DNA of 64,000 nt from an uncultured Flavobacteriales bacterium (GCA_937973685.1 CALJKJ010000015.1:1-64000); one strand, 5' to 3'; positions 36,037 to 45,781 are shown, numbered from the stretch's first letter. The notes: generated by a model from the sequence alone, not told the origin. Numbers and translations: made by a program.

Positions 36037-37122
36037 ATGAAGAATAATAATCCTGTTTATATAGTATTTCTTGGAAGCTTTTGGTTAAGTATCCTTGTTA
36101 TGCTTTCGGTGTTTATTGTTCATTTTATTAATCCGCTTCCTATTTGGGCCTTTATTGTTTTTCCGATAGGAATTAGTCTTGGTGCTTTTATCGTATTTTA
36201 TTTCTTATTCAAGAAATTTATTTATACCCGTTTAAAAATTCTTTACCGATCTATTCGGAAAGGAAAAATGAATGTTGGAGATAAAATTAGCGTTTCGATG
36301 ACACGCGATATAATCGGTGAAACAGAGGCGGAAACACAACTGTGGGCAGAAGAAAAACAAACTGAAATTGTTCAGCTAAAAGAACAAGATAAGTTTAGAC
36401 GAGAGTTTTTAGGAAATCTTGCACACGAATTAAAAACCCCTGTGTTTTCAATTCAAGGATATGTTTTAACGCTATTAGAAGGCGGTTTGGAAGATGAACG
36501 TGTGAATCGAATGTTTCTAGAACGTGCTGAAAAAGCTATTGAACGCATGACGAATATTCTCGATGATCTCGACACGCTTACACGCATGGAAGTCAATGAA
36601 TTAAAACTATTAATTCGTCCATTTGATATCCGTGAACTTGCGAAAGAAGTAATGGATTCATTCGAAATAAAAGCAAAAGAAAAAGGAATAAATATCCGTT
36701 TTTCAAAAGAATACTCGAAAGAAATTATGGTCTCTGCAGACAAAGGGAAAATTGCACAAGTTTTAACGAATCTTATTTCAAATTCGATATCATACGGAAA
36801 TCAAAACGGTGAAACACTCGTGCGAATTTTTGAAGTCGATGATTTAATTACAGTAGAAATATCAGATAACGGACCTGGGATTGAACCGAATGAAGTCCCG
36901 CGCCTCTTTGAACGTTTTTACCGCGTCGAAAAAAGTCGTAACCGAAATGAAGGAGGTTCTGGATTAGGTTTATCTATAGTAAAACATATTTTAGATGCTC
37001 ACCAACAAACTATTTCAGTGCGCAGTTCTATAGGTGTTGGAAGTACTTTTACTTTTTCTTTGGATAAATTCAAAGGTAGCTCCTCAACAATCATCTCGTC
37101 ACGAGGCATGACGATTAAATAA
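36037..37122 (+). CDS. phoR: PhoR-like sensor histidine kinase, 361 aa
   Basis: Two membrane spans (about residues 10-30 and 37-60) are joined by a loop of only a few residues, so there is almost no periplasmic sensor, as in PhoR of other bacteria. No PAS domain is obvious. The phosphorylated His130 lies in FLGNLAHELKTPVFSIQ. The ATPase boxes are NLISNSISYG (N), DNGPGIEPNE (G1), FERFYRVEKSR (F) and GGSGLGLSIVKHI (G2). It is the only kinase in the window and the likely partner of one or both PhoB-like regulators. The symbol is inferred from architecture and context. Its 3' end overlaps the glycosyltransferase gene on the other strand. Confidence 0.75.
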   Translation: MKNNNPVYIVFLGSFWLSILVMLSVFIVHFINPLPIWAFIVFPIGISLGAFIVFYFLFKKFIYTRLKILYRSIRKGKMNVGDKISVSMTRDIIGETEAETQLWAEEKQTEIVQLKEQDKFRREFLGNLAHELKTPVFSIQGYVLTLLEGGLEDERVNRMFLERAEKAIERMTNILDDLDTLTRMEVNELKLLIRPFDIRELAKEVMDSFEIKAKEKGINIRFSKEYSKEIMVSADKGKIAQVLTNLISNSISYGNQNGETLVRIFEVDDLITVEISDNGPGIEPNEVPRLFERFYRVEKSRNRNEGGSGLGLSIVKHILDAHQQTISVRSSIGVGSTFTFSLDKFKGSSSTIISSRGMTIK

Positions 37123-38106
37123 CAACTCCCACTGCTTTTCAAATGCTGTTTCATCAACAACTTGATGAACTCCTTGTTGGAACAAATTATTTAATTCAGC
37201 AAAATAGACTTGTTCTAACTGACCAGGTGTAGCTAGCAACAATGCCTTTTTCTGCAACTGTTTGATATCCATTAACGTGGAATAACCATTTCTTGAAATT
37301 AACCATTCAGCAGCTAAAATTGCGTTATCAGCTTCATGCCAGTCATGAATATAGTCAATCGTTGAAACAATATCTGTCACCATCCATTCGGGACAAACAA
37401 TGCTAATTTTAGTTCCAAAACGGGTACTTAATTTCGTTATCAAATCTAGTAACTGCTTGTTGTAAGGTTCTGGGCCACTAATAATTGCAACAATTCTCCC
37501 TGGAGTAACCACTATCGTATTTGATTCTAATTGAAAACGTGAATAGTGACCAATATAAATACTCTTCTCATTACCAGTGGATAATTCACCTGCTAAGCGT
37601 TCATGTTCATTGTCAAATATCCAAACACCTGAAAACTGATTCACCCAATTACGATGCATCGATTGCACAAAAAATGGCGTTTCTGCAGGCAATTGAACCT
37701 GATGTGTACAAAAAATAGAAGTTACATTGTTGCTTCTGAAACCATATCGATGATCGGAAATAATTAAATCTGGTTGAAAGGATGTTATCAGTTTGCGAAC
37801 TAATTTTAAATCACGGCGTATAAAAGCTGGTCCTTTGATTAAATTCAATAGTCCTTCACGCAAGAAATTTCCCGAACCTTTAAATGTTAAATCACTTCCT
37901 GGATGCTCCAGTACTTCCCCTTTAAAACCATATTGTTGCAACAATTGAATGTGCGACATCTCACCCACAAACAAGATGTGATTGTGTTGTTTTTCTAATT
38001 GCAACAACAACGGAATTGAGCGCGAAAGATGTCCAAAACCCCAATCAAAACAAGCAAAAACAATTCTTTTTTGCTGTACTTCAAGCGGTGAAATCAATTT
38101 ATGCAT
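37099..38106 (-). CDS. Glycosyltransferase of the GT-B fold, 335 aa
   Basis: FACFDWGFGHLSRSIPLLLQLE (about 18-39) has the GHxxR start typical of GT-B enzymes such as MurG-like and PF13528 proteins. The nucleotide-sugar site near the C-terminus is visible in WLISRNGYSTLMDI (about 268-281), where a Gly-Tyr-Ser loop replaces the usual GG(x)(S/T). Donor and acceptor are unknown. I chose ATG 38106, which lies inside the last codons of kup (8-base overlap), over an upstream TTG. The 3' end overlaps the kinase gene by 24 bases. Confidence 0.75.
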   Translation of the reverse strand: MHKLISPLEVQQKRIVFACFDWGFGHLSRSIPLLLQLEKQHNHILFVGEMSHIQLLQQYGFKGEVLEHPGSDLTFKGSGNFLREGLLNLIKGPAFIRRDLKLVRKLITSFQPDLIISDHRYGFRSNNVTSIFCTHQVQLPAETPFFVQSMHRNWVNQFSGVWIFDNEHERLAGELSTGNEKSIYIGHYSRFQLESNTIVVTPGRIVAIISGPEPYNKQLLDLITKLSTRFGTKISIVCPEWMVTDIVSTIDYIHDWHEADNAILAAEWLISRNGYSTLMDIKQLQKKALLLATPGQLEQVYFAELNNLFQQGVHQVVDETAFEKQWELLFNRHAS

Positions 38107-40069
38107 CAATTCGTTTCATGTCCATCGGAGCTGCTTTGGACAAGACGTAAGGGAAGTTTTCTTCCACAAACGAACTTGGGTCTAATCCGAACTCATTTTT
38201 CTCCGTTAAACTCATACCTTTGATAAAGAAATATGCATTTAGAATCACTTTATGGAACCAAGGTAACTCGTTATCATTCGACAAGAATTTGCGAATTACG
38301 ATAAAGCGGAAATCACCAATATGATCGCTGTGGTGATATTCACACGCATAATGTGATTTGATTTCTATTTCTCCTTCTTGTACCAGTTCCTCCACAACTT
38401 GTTTGAACATCGTATCTAATTTTGGTTGAACACGGAAGCCCAGTCTGAAGTCAACGCGAATCAAATCGTTTTCATCGTGTTTGGTCACTTTGTATTCCTT
38501 TGTATATGGTTCATCCGTTGTGTTTACGTGAACAAACCAATAGCGTTCAGCACGTTTCGGTTGTTGTTCCAAAATCGAATAAAACACTTTTGATTCAACT
38601 TCATCAACACGCTCAGCACTTGTTAAGTAAACCAAATGAGTCGCATAGGTTGGAATTTGTTCGTCAGCAGATAATTTTTGAAGTACGGGTAAAAAGTTTT
38701 TGATTTTGATAAACTCCAAATAGCTTGTACGGATAATTTTACTTTTAAAGATGATGTACATCAAGACAATTAATATTGTTGCGATTATCAATGTGATATA
38801 CCCACCATCTGGAAATTTATCTACTTGTGCAACCGCAAAGCCACCTTCAATGACAAAGAACATCGTAATCATGATATATTTAAAAACAGGATTCCAATGT
38901 TTTTTAGCCATGTAGAAAATCAATAACAAGGACGTAGAAATCATTGCTAAAACAATTGACAATCCATAAGCCGCCTCCATGTTTTCTGATTTTTCAAAAT
39001 ACCAAACTACACCCAAACAACCCAACATCAACATCCAGTTAATTGATGGAATATACAATTGACCTTTGATATCTGAAGGGAAGTTGACTTTAACCCGCGG
39101 CCACAAATTCAAACGAATTGCTTCGTTTATCAAAGTAAACGAACCTGAAATCAATGCTTGTGAAGCTACAATTGCTGCTGCTGTTGCAATAACAATCGCT
39201 GGTAGTTTAAACCATTCGGGAACGATTAAATAAAAAGGGTTTTCTTCATTGATATAAGCATTTGCATGATTGTTTAATAAAAATGCTCCTTGTCCAAAGT
39301 AATTAAAAATCAGCATAGTTTTGACAAAAATCCAACTAACACGAATATTTTCTCTTCCACAATGTCCTAAATCAGAGTACAAAGCTTCTGCTCCTGTAGT
39401 ACATAAAAAGACTGCACCTAATAACCAAAATCCTTTTGGATAATGAACCAGTAAATCGTATGCGTAATAAGGATTTAATGCTTTTAATATCGAAAAATCT
39501 GTCATTAATGAAGCAAATCCTACAACACCTAACATCAAGAACCAAATCATCATTACTGGACCGAAAGCTCGTCCAATAAATTTAGTACCAAACTGTTGAA
39601 TTACAAAAATCCCAATTATGATAGCTATGATTATTGGAAAGGTCTGTATTTCAGGATTAACATAACGCAATCCTTCTATAGCGGAGGAAACAGATATCGG
39701 AGGAGTTATGATTCCATCAGCTAACAACGCTGCACCACCAATCATAGCTGGAACTACCAACCATTTTTTACGACGTCGAACCAACGTGTATAATGAAAAA
39801 ATACCACCTTCACCTTTGTTATCAGCACGCAACGTAATAATCACATACTTTATGGTTGTTTGCAAAGTCAAAGTCCAAAATATACACGACAACGCACCTA
39901 AAATAAGTTGATTTGTAATGAGTTTACCAACCTCAACTCCATTTACTGGATCTGCATTTGTAATTGCTTTTAAAACATACAATGGAGAAGTTCCAATATC
40001 GCCGAAAATAATACCAACTGTTATTAATAACCCGGCAAAAGACAACGCATTGTGCTGATGTGATGACAT
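38099..40069 (-). CDS. kup: KUP-family potassium transporter
   Basis: This is a K+/H+ symporter of the inner membrane. FGDIGTSPLYVLKA (about residues 22-35) is the family signature in the first span. About twelve spans fill residues 12-450, including RADNKGEGGIFSLY and ADGIITPPISVSSAIEGL, and a cytosolic domain of about 200 residues follows. Length (656 aa) is usual. The glycosyltransferase gene overlaps its end and is probably co-transcribed, without any clear functional link. Confidence 0.94.
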   Translation of the reverse strand: MSSHQHNALSFAGLLITVGIIFGDIGTSPLYVLKAITNADPVNGVEVGKLITNQLILGALSCIFWTLTLQTTIKYVIITLRADNKGEGGIFSLYTLVRRRKKWLVVPAMIGGAALLADGIITPPISVSSAIEGLRYVNPEIQTFPIIIAIIIGIFVIQQFGTKFIGRAFGPVMMIWFLMLGVVGFASLMTDFSILKALNPYYAYDLLVHYPKGFWLLGAVFLCTTGAEALYSDLGHCGRENIRVSWIFVKTMLIFNYFGQGAFLLNNHANAYINEENPFYLIVPEWFKLPAIVIATAAAIVASQALISGSFTLINEAIRLNLWPRVKVNFPSDIKGQLYIPSINWMLMLGCLGVVWYFEKSENMEAAYGLSIVLAMISTSLLLIFYMAKKHWNPVFKYIMITMFFVIEGGFAVAQVDKFPDGGYITLIIATILIVLMYIIFKSKIIRTSYLEFIKIKNFLPVLQKLSADEQIPTYATHLVYLTSAERVDEVESKVFYSILEQQPKRAERYWFVHVNTTDEPYTKEYKVTKHDENDLIRVDFRLGFRVQPKLDTMFKQVVEELVQEGEIEIKSHYACEYHHSDHIGDFRFIVIRKFLSNDNELPWFHKVILNAYFFIKGMSLTEKNEFGLDPSSFVEENFPYVLSKAAPMDMKRIDA

Positions 40070-40161
40070 AGTTTCAATTTTTGGGTAAATTTAAAATAAA
40101 GCAAAACACTTTACTACTATTTTAATGAAATTCTATAAAAAAGTTATTTGCTAGTTTTTTC

Positions 40162-40169
40162 TACTTTTG
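40162..40169 (+). promoter_or_regulatory. Probable -7 element of trmB
   Basis: TACTTTTG is an exact TAnnTTTG match, 9 bases before ATG 40179, so the leader would be very short. A TTG at 40148 is too close to be a -33 element. Confidence 0.45.
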
Positions 40170-40178
40170 TAGCACATT

Positions 40179-40859
40179 ATGGGAAAAAATAAATTACGTC
40201 GTTTTGCAGAAATGAAGGCTTGGAATAATGTCTTCGAACCAACATTGGAATTGAATCCAGCTGAACCTTTTGCATTAAAAGGTAAGTGGCGTTCGGATTA
40301 TTTTAAAAACGATCATCCTATCATTTTAGAACTTGGTTGCGGAAAAGGTGAATACACCGTGGGACTTGCTAAACACTATCCAAACAAGAACTTTATTGGC
40401 GTTGATATCAAAGGTTCACGCATGTTTGTTGGCGCAAAAGAGGCCTTAGACGAAGGTTATTCCAACGTTGCTTTTCTTCGCACTCGTATCGATTTTATTG
40501 AATCATATTTCGCAGCAAATGAAATCGATGAAATATGGTTGACTTTTTCCGACCCACAAGCAGAAAAACCTCGCAAACGCTTGACCGCAGTAGGTTTCAT
40601 TAATCGCTACCGCAATATTTTAAAAGCTGGCGGACTTGTACATTTAAAAACTGACTCCGACTTGTTATTCGAATTTACGGAAGAAGAAATCAAGGAACAC
40701 AACTACCCTGTTGTTGAATTAACGTGGGACTTGTACCAATCGATTCCAGCCAATTTAGACCCGACAATTCGCGATATTTTACACATCAAAACACATTACG
40801 AACAATTGTTCACCGCAAAAGGTGCAACAATCAAATACTGTTCATTTACAATCAACTAA
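40179..40859 (+). CDS. trmB: tRNA (guanine(46)-N7)-methyltransferase
   Basis: TrmB methylates G46 in the tRNA variable loop using S-adenosylmethionine. ILELGCGKGEYTVGLA (about 49-64) is the SAM-binding motif I, and NFIGVDIKGSRM and LTFSDPQAEKPRKR are further family blocks, the latter normally reading FPDPWPKxRH. Length (226 aa) is usual. It converges with clpX and shares a terminator. Confidence 0.93.
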   Translation: MGKNKLRRFAEMKAWNNVFEPTLELNPAEPFALKGKWRSDYFKNDHPIILELGCGKGEYTVGLAKHYPNKNFIGVDIKGSRMFVGAKEALDEGYSNVAFLRTRIDFIESYFAANEIDEIWLTFSDPQAEKPRKRLTAVGFINRYRNILKAGGLVHLKTDSDLLFEFTEEEIKEHNYPVVELTWDLYQSIPANLDPTIRDILHIKTHYEQLFTAKGATIKYCSFTIN

Positions 40860-40890
40860 AAAAGGCTTTCCAATTGGAAAGCCTTTCTGT
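40855..40890. terminator. Bidirectional terminator between trmB and clpX
   Basis: AAAGGCTTTCC (40861-40871) and its complement at 40876-40886 form a perfect 11-base stem with an AATT loop. The T-run is better on the minus strand, so clpX is the main target. Confidence 0.8.
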
Positions 40891-40916
40891 TATTATTTGT
40901 AGCTAAATTATTACAA

Positions 40917-42134
40917 TTAGGCAACTTTCAATGCTGCCATTTTGCTTTTTGAAAATTGTGCTGTTGCATATTCCAAAGTAACTTTAAACGTTTTATCATT
41001 TTTAGAAGGCAATTCATACATGGCATCTGTTAAAATGGCTTCGCAAATAGAACGCAATCCACGTGCTCCCAACTTGAAATCCAAGGCTTTTTCTACGATA
41101 AAATCCAACACATTTGCATCAAACGTTAAACGAATACCATCAATTTCAAACAAACGCGTGTATTGTTTAACTAACGCATTTTTGGGCTCTGTTAATATTC
41201 GTTTTAAACTTTTGGCATCTAATGGTTCTAAGTATGTCAAAACCGGGAAACGCCCAATTAATTCTGGAATTAATCCAAATGTTTTAATATCAGTCGGATT
41301 GATGTATTTCAAGAAATTATCGCCATCAATCCGCACCTCTGAAGCTGTTGCAAAACCAATTGTTTGACGGTTTACTCTACTTGCAATAATACGCTCTATT
41401 CCATCAAAGGCACCGCCACAGATGAATAAAATGTTTTTCGTGTCAACTGCAACCATTTTTTGTTCGGGGTGTTTACGACCTCCTTGAGGTGGTACATTAA
41501 CAGTTGATCCTTCTAATAATTTCAACAATGCTTGTTGAACACCTTCTCCAGAAACATCACGAGTTATCGAAGGATTATCACTTTTACGTGCAATTTTATC
41601 GACTTCATCAATAAAAACAATTCCGTTTTGGGCTGCTTCTACGTTATAATCTGCAGCTTGTAACAAACGAGATAAAATAGATTCAACATCCTCACCAACG
41701 TAACCTGCTTCCGTTAAAACCGTTGCATCAGCTATACAAAATGGTACATTCAATAATTTTGCAATTGTTTTTGCCAATAAGGTTTTTCCTGTTCCCGTTC
41801 TACCAACTAAAATAACATTGGATTTTTCGATCTCAACATCGTCAACAGTTGTTTGGTGCAAACGCTTGTAGTGATTGTAAACAGCTACTGCAAGCACTTT
41901 TTTTGCATCATCTTGACCGATGACATAATCATCCAACTTCGTTTTAATATCTGATGGTTTCAAGACATTGACAGGAAGTTCATTTTTTGGTGTTGTGCTA
42001 ATTTCTTCGTCAACAATTGTGCGCGCTTGAACAATACAATGGTCGCAAATATGTCCAGATAAACCGGCAATTAACAAACCAACTTGACTACGCGGTCTTC
42101 CACAAAAGGAGCACGATGTTTCTTTTTTAGACAT
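40917..42134 (-). CDS. clpX: ATP-dependent protease ATPase subunit ClpX
   Basis: ClpX unfolds substrates and feeds them to ClpP. The N-terminal zinc-binding domain has Cys8, Cys11, Cys30 and Cys33. Walker A is GRTGTGKT at 111-118, Walker B is IVFIDEVDK near 172, and the sensor region and RFPVLTYLEPL block follow. Length (405 aa) is normal. It lies 74 bases downstream of clpP, but a hairpin in that gap may lower read-through. Confidence 0.97.
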   Translation of the reverse strand: MSKKETSCSFCGRPRSQVGLLIAGLSGHICDHCIVQARTIVDEEISTTPKNELPVNVLKPSDIKTKLDDYVIGQDDAKKVLAVAVYNHYKRLHQTTVDDVEIEKSNVILVGRTGTGKTLLAKTIAKLLNVPFCIADATVLTEAGYVGEDVESILSRLLQAADYNVEAAQNGIVFIDEVDKIARKSDNPSITRDVSGEGVQQALLKLLEGSTVNVPPQGGRKHPEQKMVAVDTKNILFICGGAFDGIERIIASRVNRQTIGFATASEVRIDGDNFLKYINPTDIKTFGLIPELIGRFPVLTYLEPLDAKSLKRILTEPKNALVKQYTRLFEIDGIRLTFDANVLDFIVEKALDFKLGARGLRSICEAILTDAMYELPSKNDKTFKVTLEYATAQFSKSKMAALKVA

Positions 42135-42154
42135 GCGTCTTTTTTTTAATCAAT

Positions 42155-42189
42155 AAAAAGTCACTCACAGATTGTATGAGCGACTTTTT
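42155..42189 (-). terminator. Hairpin between clpP and clpX, possible attenuator
   Basis: The arms at 42155-42167 and 42177-42189 pair over 13 positions with one mismatch and a 9-base loop. On the minus strand the stem ends in a T-run 20 bases before the clpX start. It may end some transcripts after clpP. Confidence 0.7.
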
Positions 42190-42208
42190 AAATAAATGGG
42201 TAATTTAC

Positions 42209-42877
42209 TTATTTTGGATTGCGAAGTAATACTTCATCTACCATACCGTATGCTTTCGCCTCTTCAGATGTCATCCAATAATCTCTATCAGAATCAGCCC
42301 AAACCTTGTCATAAGGTTGTTTTGAATGCGTTGCAATAATATCGTATAATTCTTTTTTCAATTTTTGAATTTCACGCGCAGTAATTTCAATGTCAGATGC
42401 TTGACCTTGCGCACCACCTAGTGGTTGGTGAATCATTACACGTGAATGTTTCAATGCCGAACGCTTACCATCTGCTCCTGCACACAACAAAACAGCTCCC
42501 ATAGAAGCAGCCATTCCTGTACAAATCGTCGCTACATCTGGTTTGATGTACTGCATTGTGTCATAAATTCCCAAACCTGCGTAAACAGATCCTCCAGGGG
42601 AATTCAAGTAAATTTGAATGTCTTTTTTAGCATCCACAGATTCTAAAAACAACAATTGAGCATTGATAATATTTGCAACTTGGTCATTGATTCCTGTTCC
42701 CAAAAAGATAATTCTATCCATCATCAAACGAGAAAAAACATCCATTTGCGTCATATTCATTTGACGTTCCTCAATAATATAAGGTGTTAACGAAGACTCA
42801 ATGTAGCTATGCAAGTTCATACTTGAAATACCCATGTGCTTCGTTGCGTATTTATTAAATTCGTTCTTATCAAACAT
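42209..42877 (-). CDS. clpP: ATP-dependent Clp protease proteolytic subunit
   Basis: The catalytic triad is readable: Ser125 in GMAASMGA, His150 in RVMIHQPLGG and Asp195 in WADSDRD. An N-terminal segment of about 20 residues precedes the core. Length (222 aa) is slightly above the usual size for that reason. ATG 42877 is the only good start. ClpX is the next gene, as in many bacteria. Confidence 0.97.
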   Translation of the reverse strand: MFDKNEFNKYATKHMGISSMNLHSYIESSLTPYIIEERQMNMTQMDVFSRLMMDRIIFLGTGINDQVANIINAQLLFLESVDAKKDIQIYLNSPGGSVYAGLGIYDTMQYIKPDVATICTGMAASMGAVLLCAGADGKRSALKHSRVMIHQPLGGAQGQASDIEITAREIQKLKKELYDIIATHSKQPYDKVWADSDRDYWMTSEEAKAYGMVDEVLLRNPK

Positions 42878-42972
42878 GATTTTAAATTTTCGATATAATA
42901 GCTAAAAGTAGTATGAATTCGAGTAAATTTTATACTTTTTACAAGAAATTAACGAGAAAATATCAACAGTCG

Positions 42973-43767
42973 TTATTTTTTGGAAAAACTAATTTCGTAA
43001 CTCGTATGTTTCCGCATATTGATAACACGATCATCTGAAAAAATCAAATACTGACCTTTGATACCAACGAGCTCACCTTCAATGATTGGTGATTTATCAA
43101 AGCCTACACTTTTTACCTTTGTTGGAAAGCGGAGAACTGGATAATTTATTTTTAAAACAGTATCATCAACGGCAACAAAATCCCTCAAATCAAAGGGTAA
43201 TAAATCCTCAATTTTCCCTTTTTCATCTACTAAATCAATGGAATCATCCAATTCATTTTTCAACATCCGTTGCCAATTCGTTTTATCGGTCATGTATTCT
43301 TTGAGTGTCACCTCAATTAAACCTGCTGTAAAACGATTAGGAGTAACCGCTACGACAATTGCTTGACTTGCACCTTGATCAATCCATCGCGTCAATTGTT
43401 GATCGAAACGCGTTACACCAACTTTAACGGTGTCAGATGCCGCTAAATAAACAACATGAGGCTGATTGTGGTGTTTTTCTTCCCAATCGATGTCTCGTCC
43501 TTCACCCAAATGTGCACGGCAAAGTTCTGGTCGAATAATACATGGCGCAGCTTGCGGTGCCGATTGAAAACAGGGATAACAAAATCCTTGTCCAAAAGAT
43601 GTTTTGGTCTGTTTACCACAGTTGGAACAGAAAATTCCTCCTGTCCATTCCATGCGAATTTCGGAACCAATTAAGTCATTCATTGCAATTGACTCCGATA
43701 AGTTAAGCTGGTAATTGACTTGCTCGTGTAATTGAACAGTCATCTTTTGAATAATTCCTTTGATCAT
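42973..43767 (-). CDS. DUF2797 zinc-binding-like protein, 264 aa
   Basis: Cysteine pairs CSNCGKQ and CYPCF (about 47-65) and a following C-x-C-type RPELCRAHLGEGRDIDWEE block are typical of the DUF2797 family. VKVGVTR lies near residue 116. The function of this family is not known. The cysteine pairs suggest a zinc ribbon. I chose ATG 43767, which overlaps the stop codon of the ABC-F gene (ATGA), so the two are translationally coupled. An upstream TTG in frame is less likely. Confidence 0.75.
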   Translation of the reverse strand: MIKGIIQKMTVQLHEQVNYQLNLSESIAMNDLIGSEIRMEWTGGIFCSNCGKQTKTSFGQGFCYPCFQSAPQAAPCIIRPELCRAHLGEGRDIDWEEKHHNQPHVVYLAASDTVKVGVTRFDQQLTRWIDQGASQAIVVAVTPNRFTAGLIEVTLKEYMTDKTNWQRMLKNELDDSIDLVDEKGKIEDLLPFDLRDFVAVDDTVLKINYPVLRFPTKVKSVGFDKSPIIEGELVGIKGQYLIFSDDRVINMRKHTSYEISFSKK

Positions 43768-45725
43768 ATTTCTGGACAATTTTCAAGTTCTTCACTCGCT
43801 GTCAACCACAAATCGGTATAATAATCCAATTTAGATTGACATTCTTCGAATGCTTTTAAAACTGGTGCAGTAGTCACCGAGTCTGTGAAATCCATTGTTG
43901 CCAATTGTGCTTCTAACGCATTCAAATCAATTTCGTATTGTTTTACTTTTTCTTCGGCTGATTTAACTTTGTTTTGAGCTTGATTGCGCAACCTTTTTAA
44001 TTCTTTGCGCTCGTCTTGCGATAACGTTACAGCAACAGCGGTTTTAGTGGCAACAACCGCTTGTTCTGAATCCTGTACTTTGAGTTTATCCTTTTTAGCA
44101 ACTTTATCTGCTGTTGCAGTTCCCAATTTTCGTTCCAAGTATTCATGAACGCCAAAATGGTGAATTTTCAAGGTTTTATCTTCAATGTCCCAAATTCGGT
44201 TGGTCAGATCCTCCAAAAATTCCCTGTCGTGAGAAACAATCAAGAAGGTTCCTTCGTATTGTTGTAGTGCACGTTTCAATACTTGTTTGCTTTGAATATC
44301 CATGTGATTGGTAGGTTCATCTAATATCAATACATTCGATGGACTCAACAACAACTGACACAATGCCAAGCGCGTTCGTTCTCCTCCTGATAATACACCA
44401 ACTTTTTTATCGGCATCTTCTCCAGAAAAAAGGAAAGCTCCTAAAATGGAACGCAAATCTTTTCGTACTTCGCCTACTGCTATTGCATCAACTGTTTCAT
44501 AAACAGTCAATTCTTTGTTCAATCGTTCGGCTTGATCTTGTGCGAAATAAGTGATTTTTACATTGTGTCCCAATTCTACTTTCCCAGCATGATCAATCTC
44601 CTTCATCATGCATTTGAAAAGCGTCGATTTACCTACACCATTGGGACCAAGTAATGCAATTTTCTCTCCTCTTCCAACGGTAATAGATATGTTTTTAAAC
44701 AATTGTTTATCACCATAACTTTTTTCCAATTGATCCATTTCAATCACCCATTTTCCGGGCTGAACATTTAAGGGAAAGAAAATACTCATTTTAGCAATTG
44801 CATCAGACTCTACTTCTATACGTTCTGTCTTTTCGAGCTTTTTTATCAATGACTGAGCAAAAGCAGCCTTATTTTTCTTAGCGCGGAATTTATCAATTAA
44901 TTCTTGCGTTTGCTTGATATCTTTATCCTGTTGTTTCTTTGCTGCAGCTAAACGTTCTAAATCTTCTGAACGAAATTCTTTGTACTTGGAATATGCATAT
45001 GGAAAATCCAATATCTTTCCTTGAGAAATTTCCCATGTACGATTGGTAACATTATCTAAAAACAAACGGTCGTGAGAAATGACAATGACCGCTCCTTCAA
45101 AGCGCGATAAATAATTTTCCAACCATTGGATTGAAATGATGTCCAAGTGATTAGTAGGCTCATCCAACAACAATAAATTCGGGCGATTAACCAATATACG
45201 AGCTAATTCTGCGCGCATTTTCCATCCTCCAGAAAAAGAAGACAACACTTTTGGAAAATCATCTTTTGAAAACCCTAAACCGTTTAACGTGAAAGCAATT
45301 TTCTCTTCCCACTGATAGCCATCTAAAATTGAAAATTGATCGTTACAAGCATTCAATTCGTCGAGTAAATTCAAATAACTATCCGATTCGTAATCGGTAC
45401 GTTTTACTAAATCGAGGTTAATTTGATCGATGCGGCTTCTTAAGTGATTTAATTGTTCATTTGAATAAAACAAATAATCAAAAACGGTTGCATCAAAATT
45501 GATGTGAATATCTTGTGTTAGGAAACCGATTTCCAGATTTTTCTGTTGGTGTACATTTCCAGAAGTTGGTTTTTCGTGACCAGCTATTAATTTGAGGAGT
45601 GTAGATTTTCCAGCACCATTTTTTCCAACTAAGCCAATTCTATTCCCGTTATCAACTTGGGCGGAGCAATCTTCAAATAAAAAGCCTTGTGGAAAGTGTA
45701 TTCCTAATTTTTCTAATACAAGCAT
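43764..45725 (-). CDS. ABC-F family ATPase, 653 aa
   Basis: Two ABC domains lie in one chain with no membrane spans, as in ABC-F proteins that act on the ribosome. The first has VGKNGAGKSTLLK and LSSFSGGWKMRAELA, the second LLGPNGVGKSTLF and LSGGERTRLALCQ, each with a Walker B ending LDEPTNHLD or LDEPTNHMD. The linker between them is highly charged and helical. A C-terminal coiled coil spans about the last 90 residues. This layout is closest to the Uup/YdiF-type group. I chose ATG 45725 because the frame upstream runs through the gldN terminator. The DUF2797 gene follows by overlap. Confidence 0.9.
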   Translation of the reverse strand: MLVLEKLGIHFPQGFLFEDCSAQVDNGNRIGLVGKNGAGKSTLLKLIAGHEKPTSGNVHQQKNLEIGFLTQDIHINFDATVFDYLFYSNEQLNHLRSRIDQINLDLVKRTDYESDSYLNLLDELNACNDQFSILDGYQWEEKIAFTLNGLGFSKDDFPKVLSSFSGGWKMRAELARILVNRPNLLLLDEPTNHLDIISIQWLENYLSRFEGAVIVISHDRLFLDNVTNRTWEISQGKILDFPYAYSKYKEFRSEDLERLAAAKKQQDKDIKQTQELIDKFRAKKNKAAFAQSLIKKLEKTERIEVESDAIAKMSIFFPLNVQPGKWVIEMDQLEKSYGDKQLFKNISITVGRGEKIALLGPNGVGKSTLFKCMMKEIDHAGKVELGHNVKITYFAQDQAERLNKELTVYETVDAIAVGEVRKDLRSILGAFLFSGEDADKKVGVLSGGERTRLALCQLLLSPSNVLILDEPTNHMDIQSKQVLKRALQQYEGTFLIVSHDREFLEDLTNRIWDIEDKTLKIHHFGVHEYLERKLGTATADKVAKKDKLKVQDSEQAVVATKTAVAVTLSQDERKELKRLRNQAQNKVKSAEEKVKQYEIDLNALEAQLATMDFTDSVTTAPVLKAFEECQSKLDYYTDLWLTASEELENCPEI

Positions 45726-45744
45726 TTGCAAAAATAAGAAACAA

Positions 45745-45781
45745 AAGAAAAAAGCCCCCAAAACTTTTGTCTTGAGGGCTT
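45745..45781 (-). terminator. Terminator of the gld operon
   Basis: On the minus strand AAGCCCTCAA pairs with TTGGGGGCTT (plus-strand positions 45772-45781 and 45752-45761) over 10 positions with one G-U pair. A T-rich run follows. It ends the gldKLMN transcript 18 bases after the gldN stop. Confidence 0.85.

Noticed and set aside
40942..41367. Open frame of 141 codons antisense to clpX
   Set aside because: clpX is intact and conserved across the whole interval, and the antisense product shows no known pattern.
45726..45761. Earlier TTG start for the ABC-F protein
   Set aside because: The extra 12 codons run through the gld terminator hairpin and precede the family N-terminus, so ATG 45725 is preferred.
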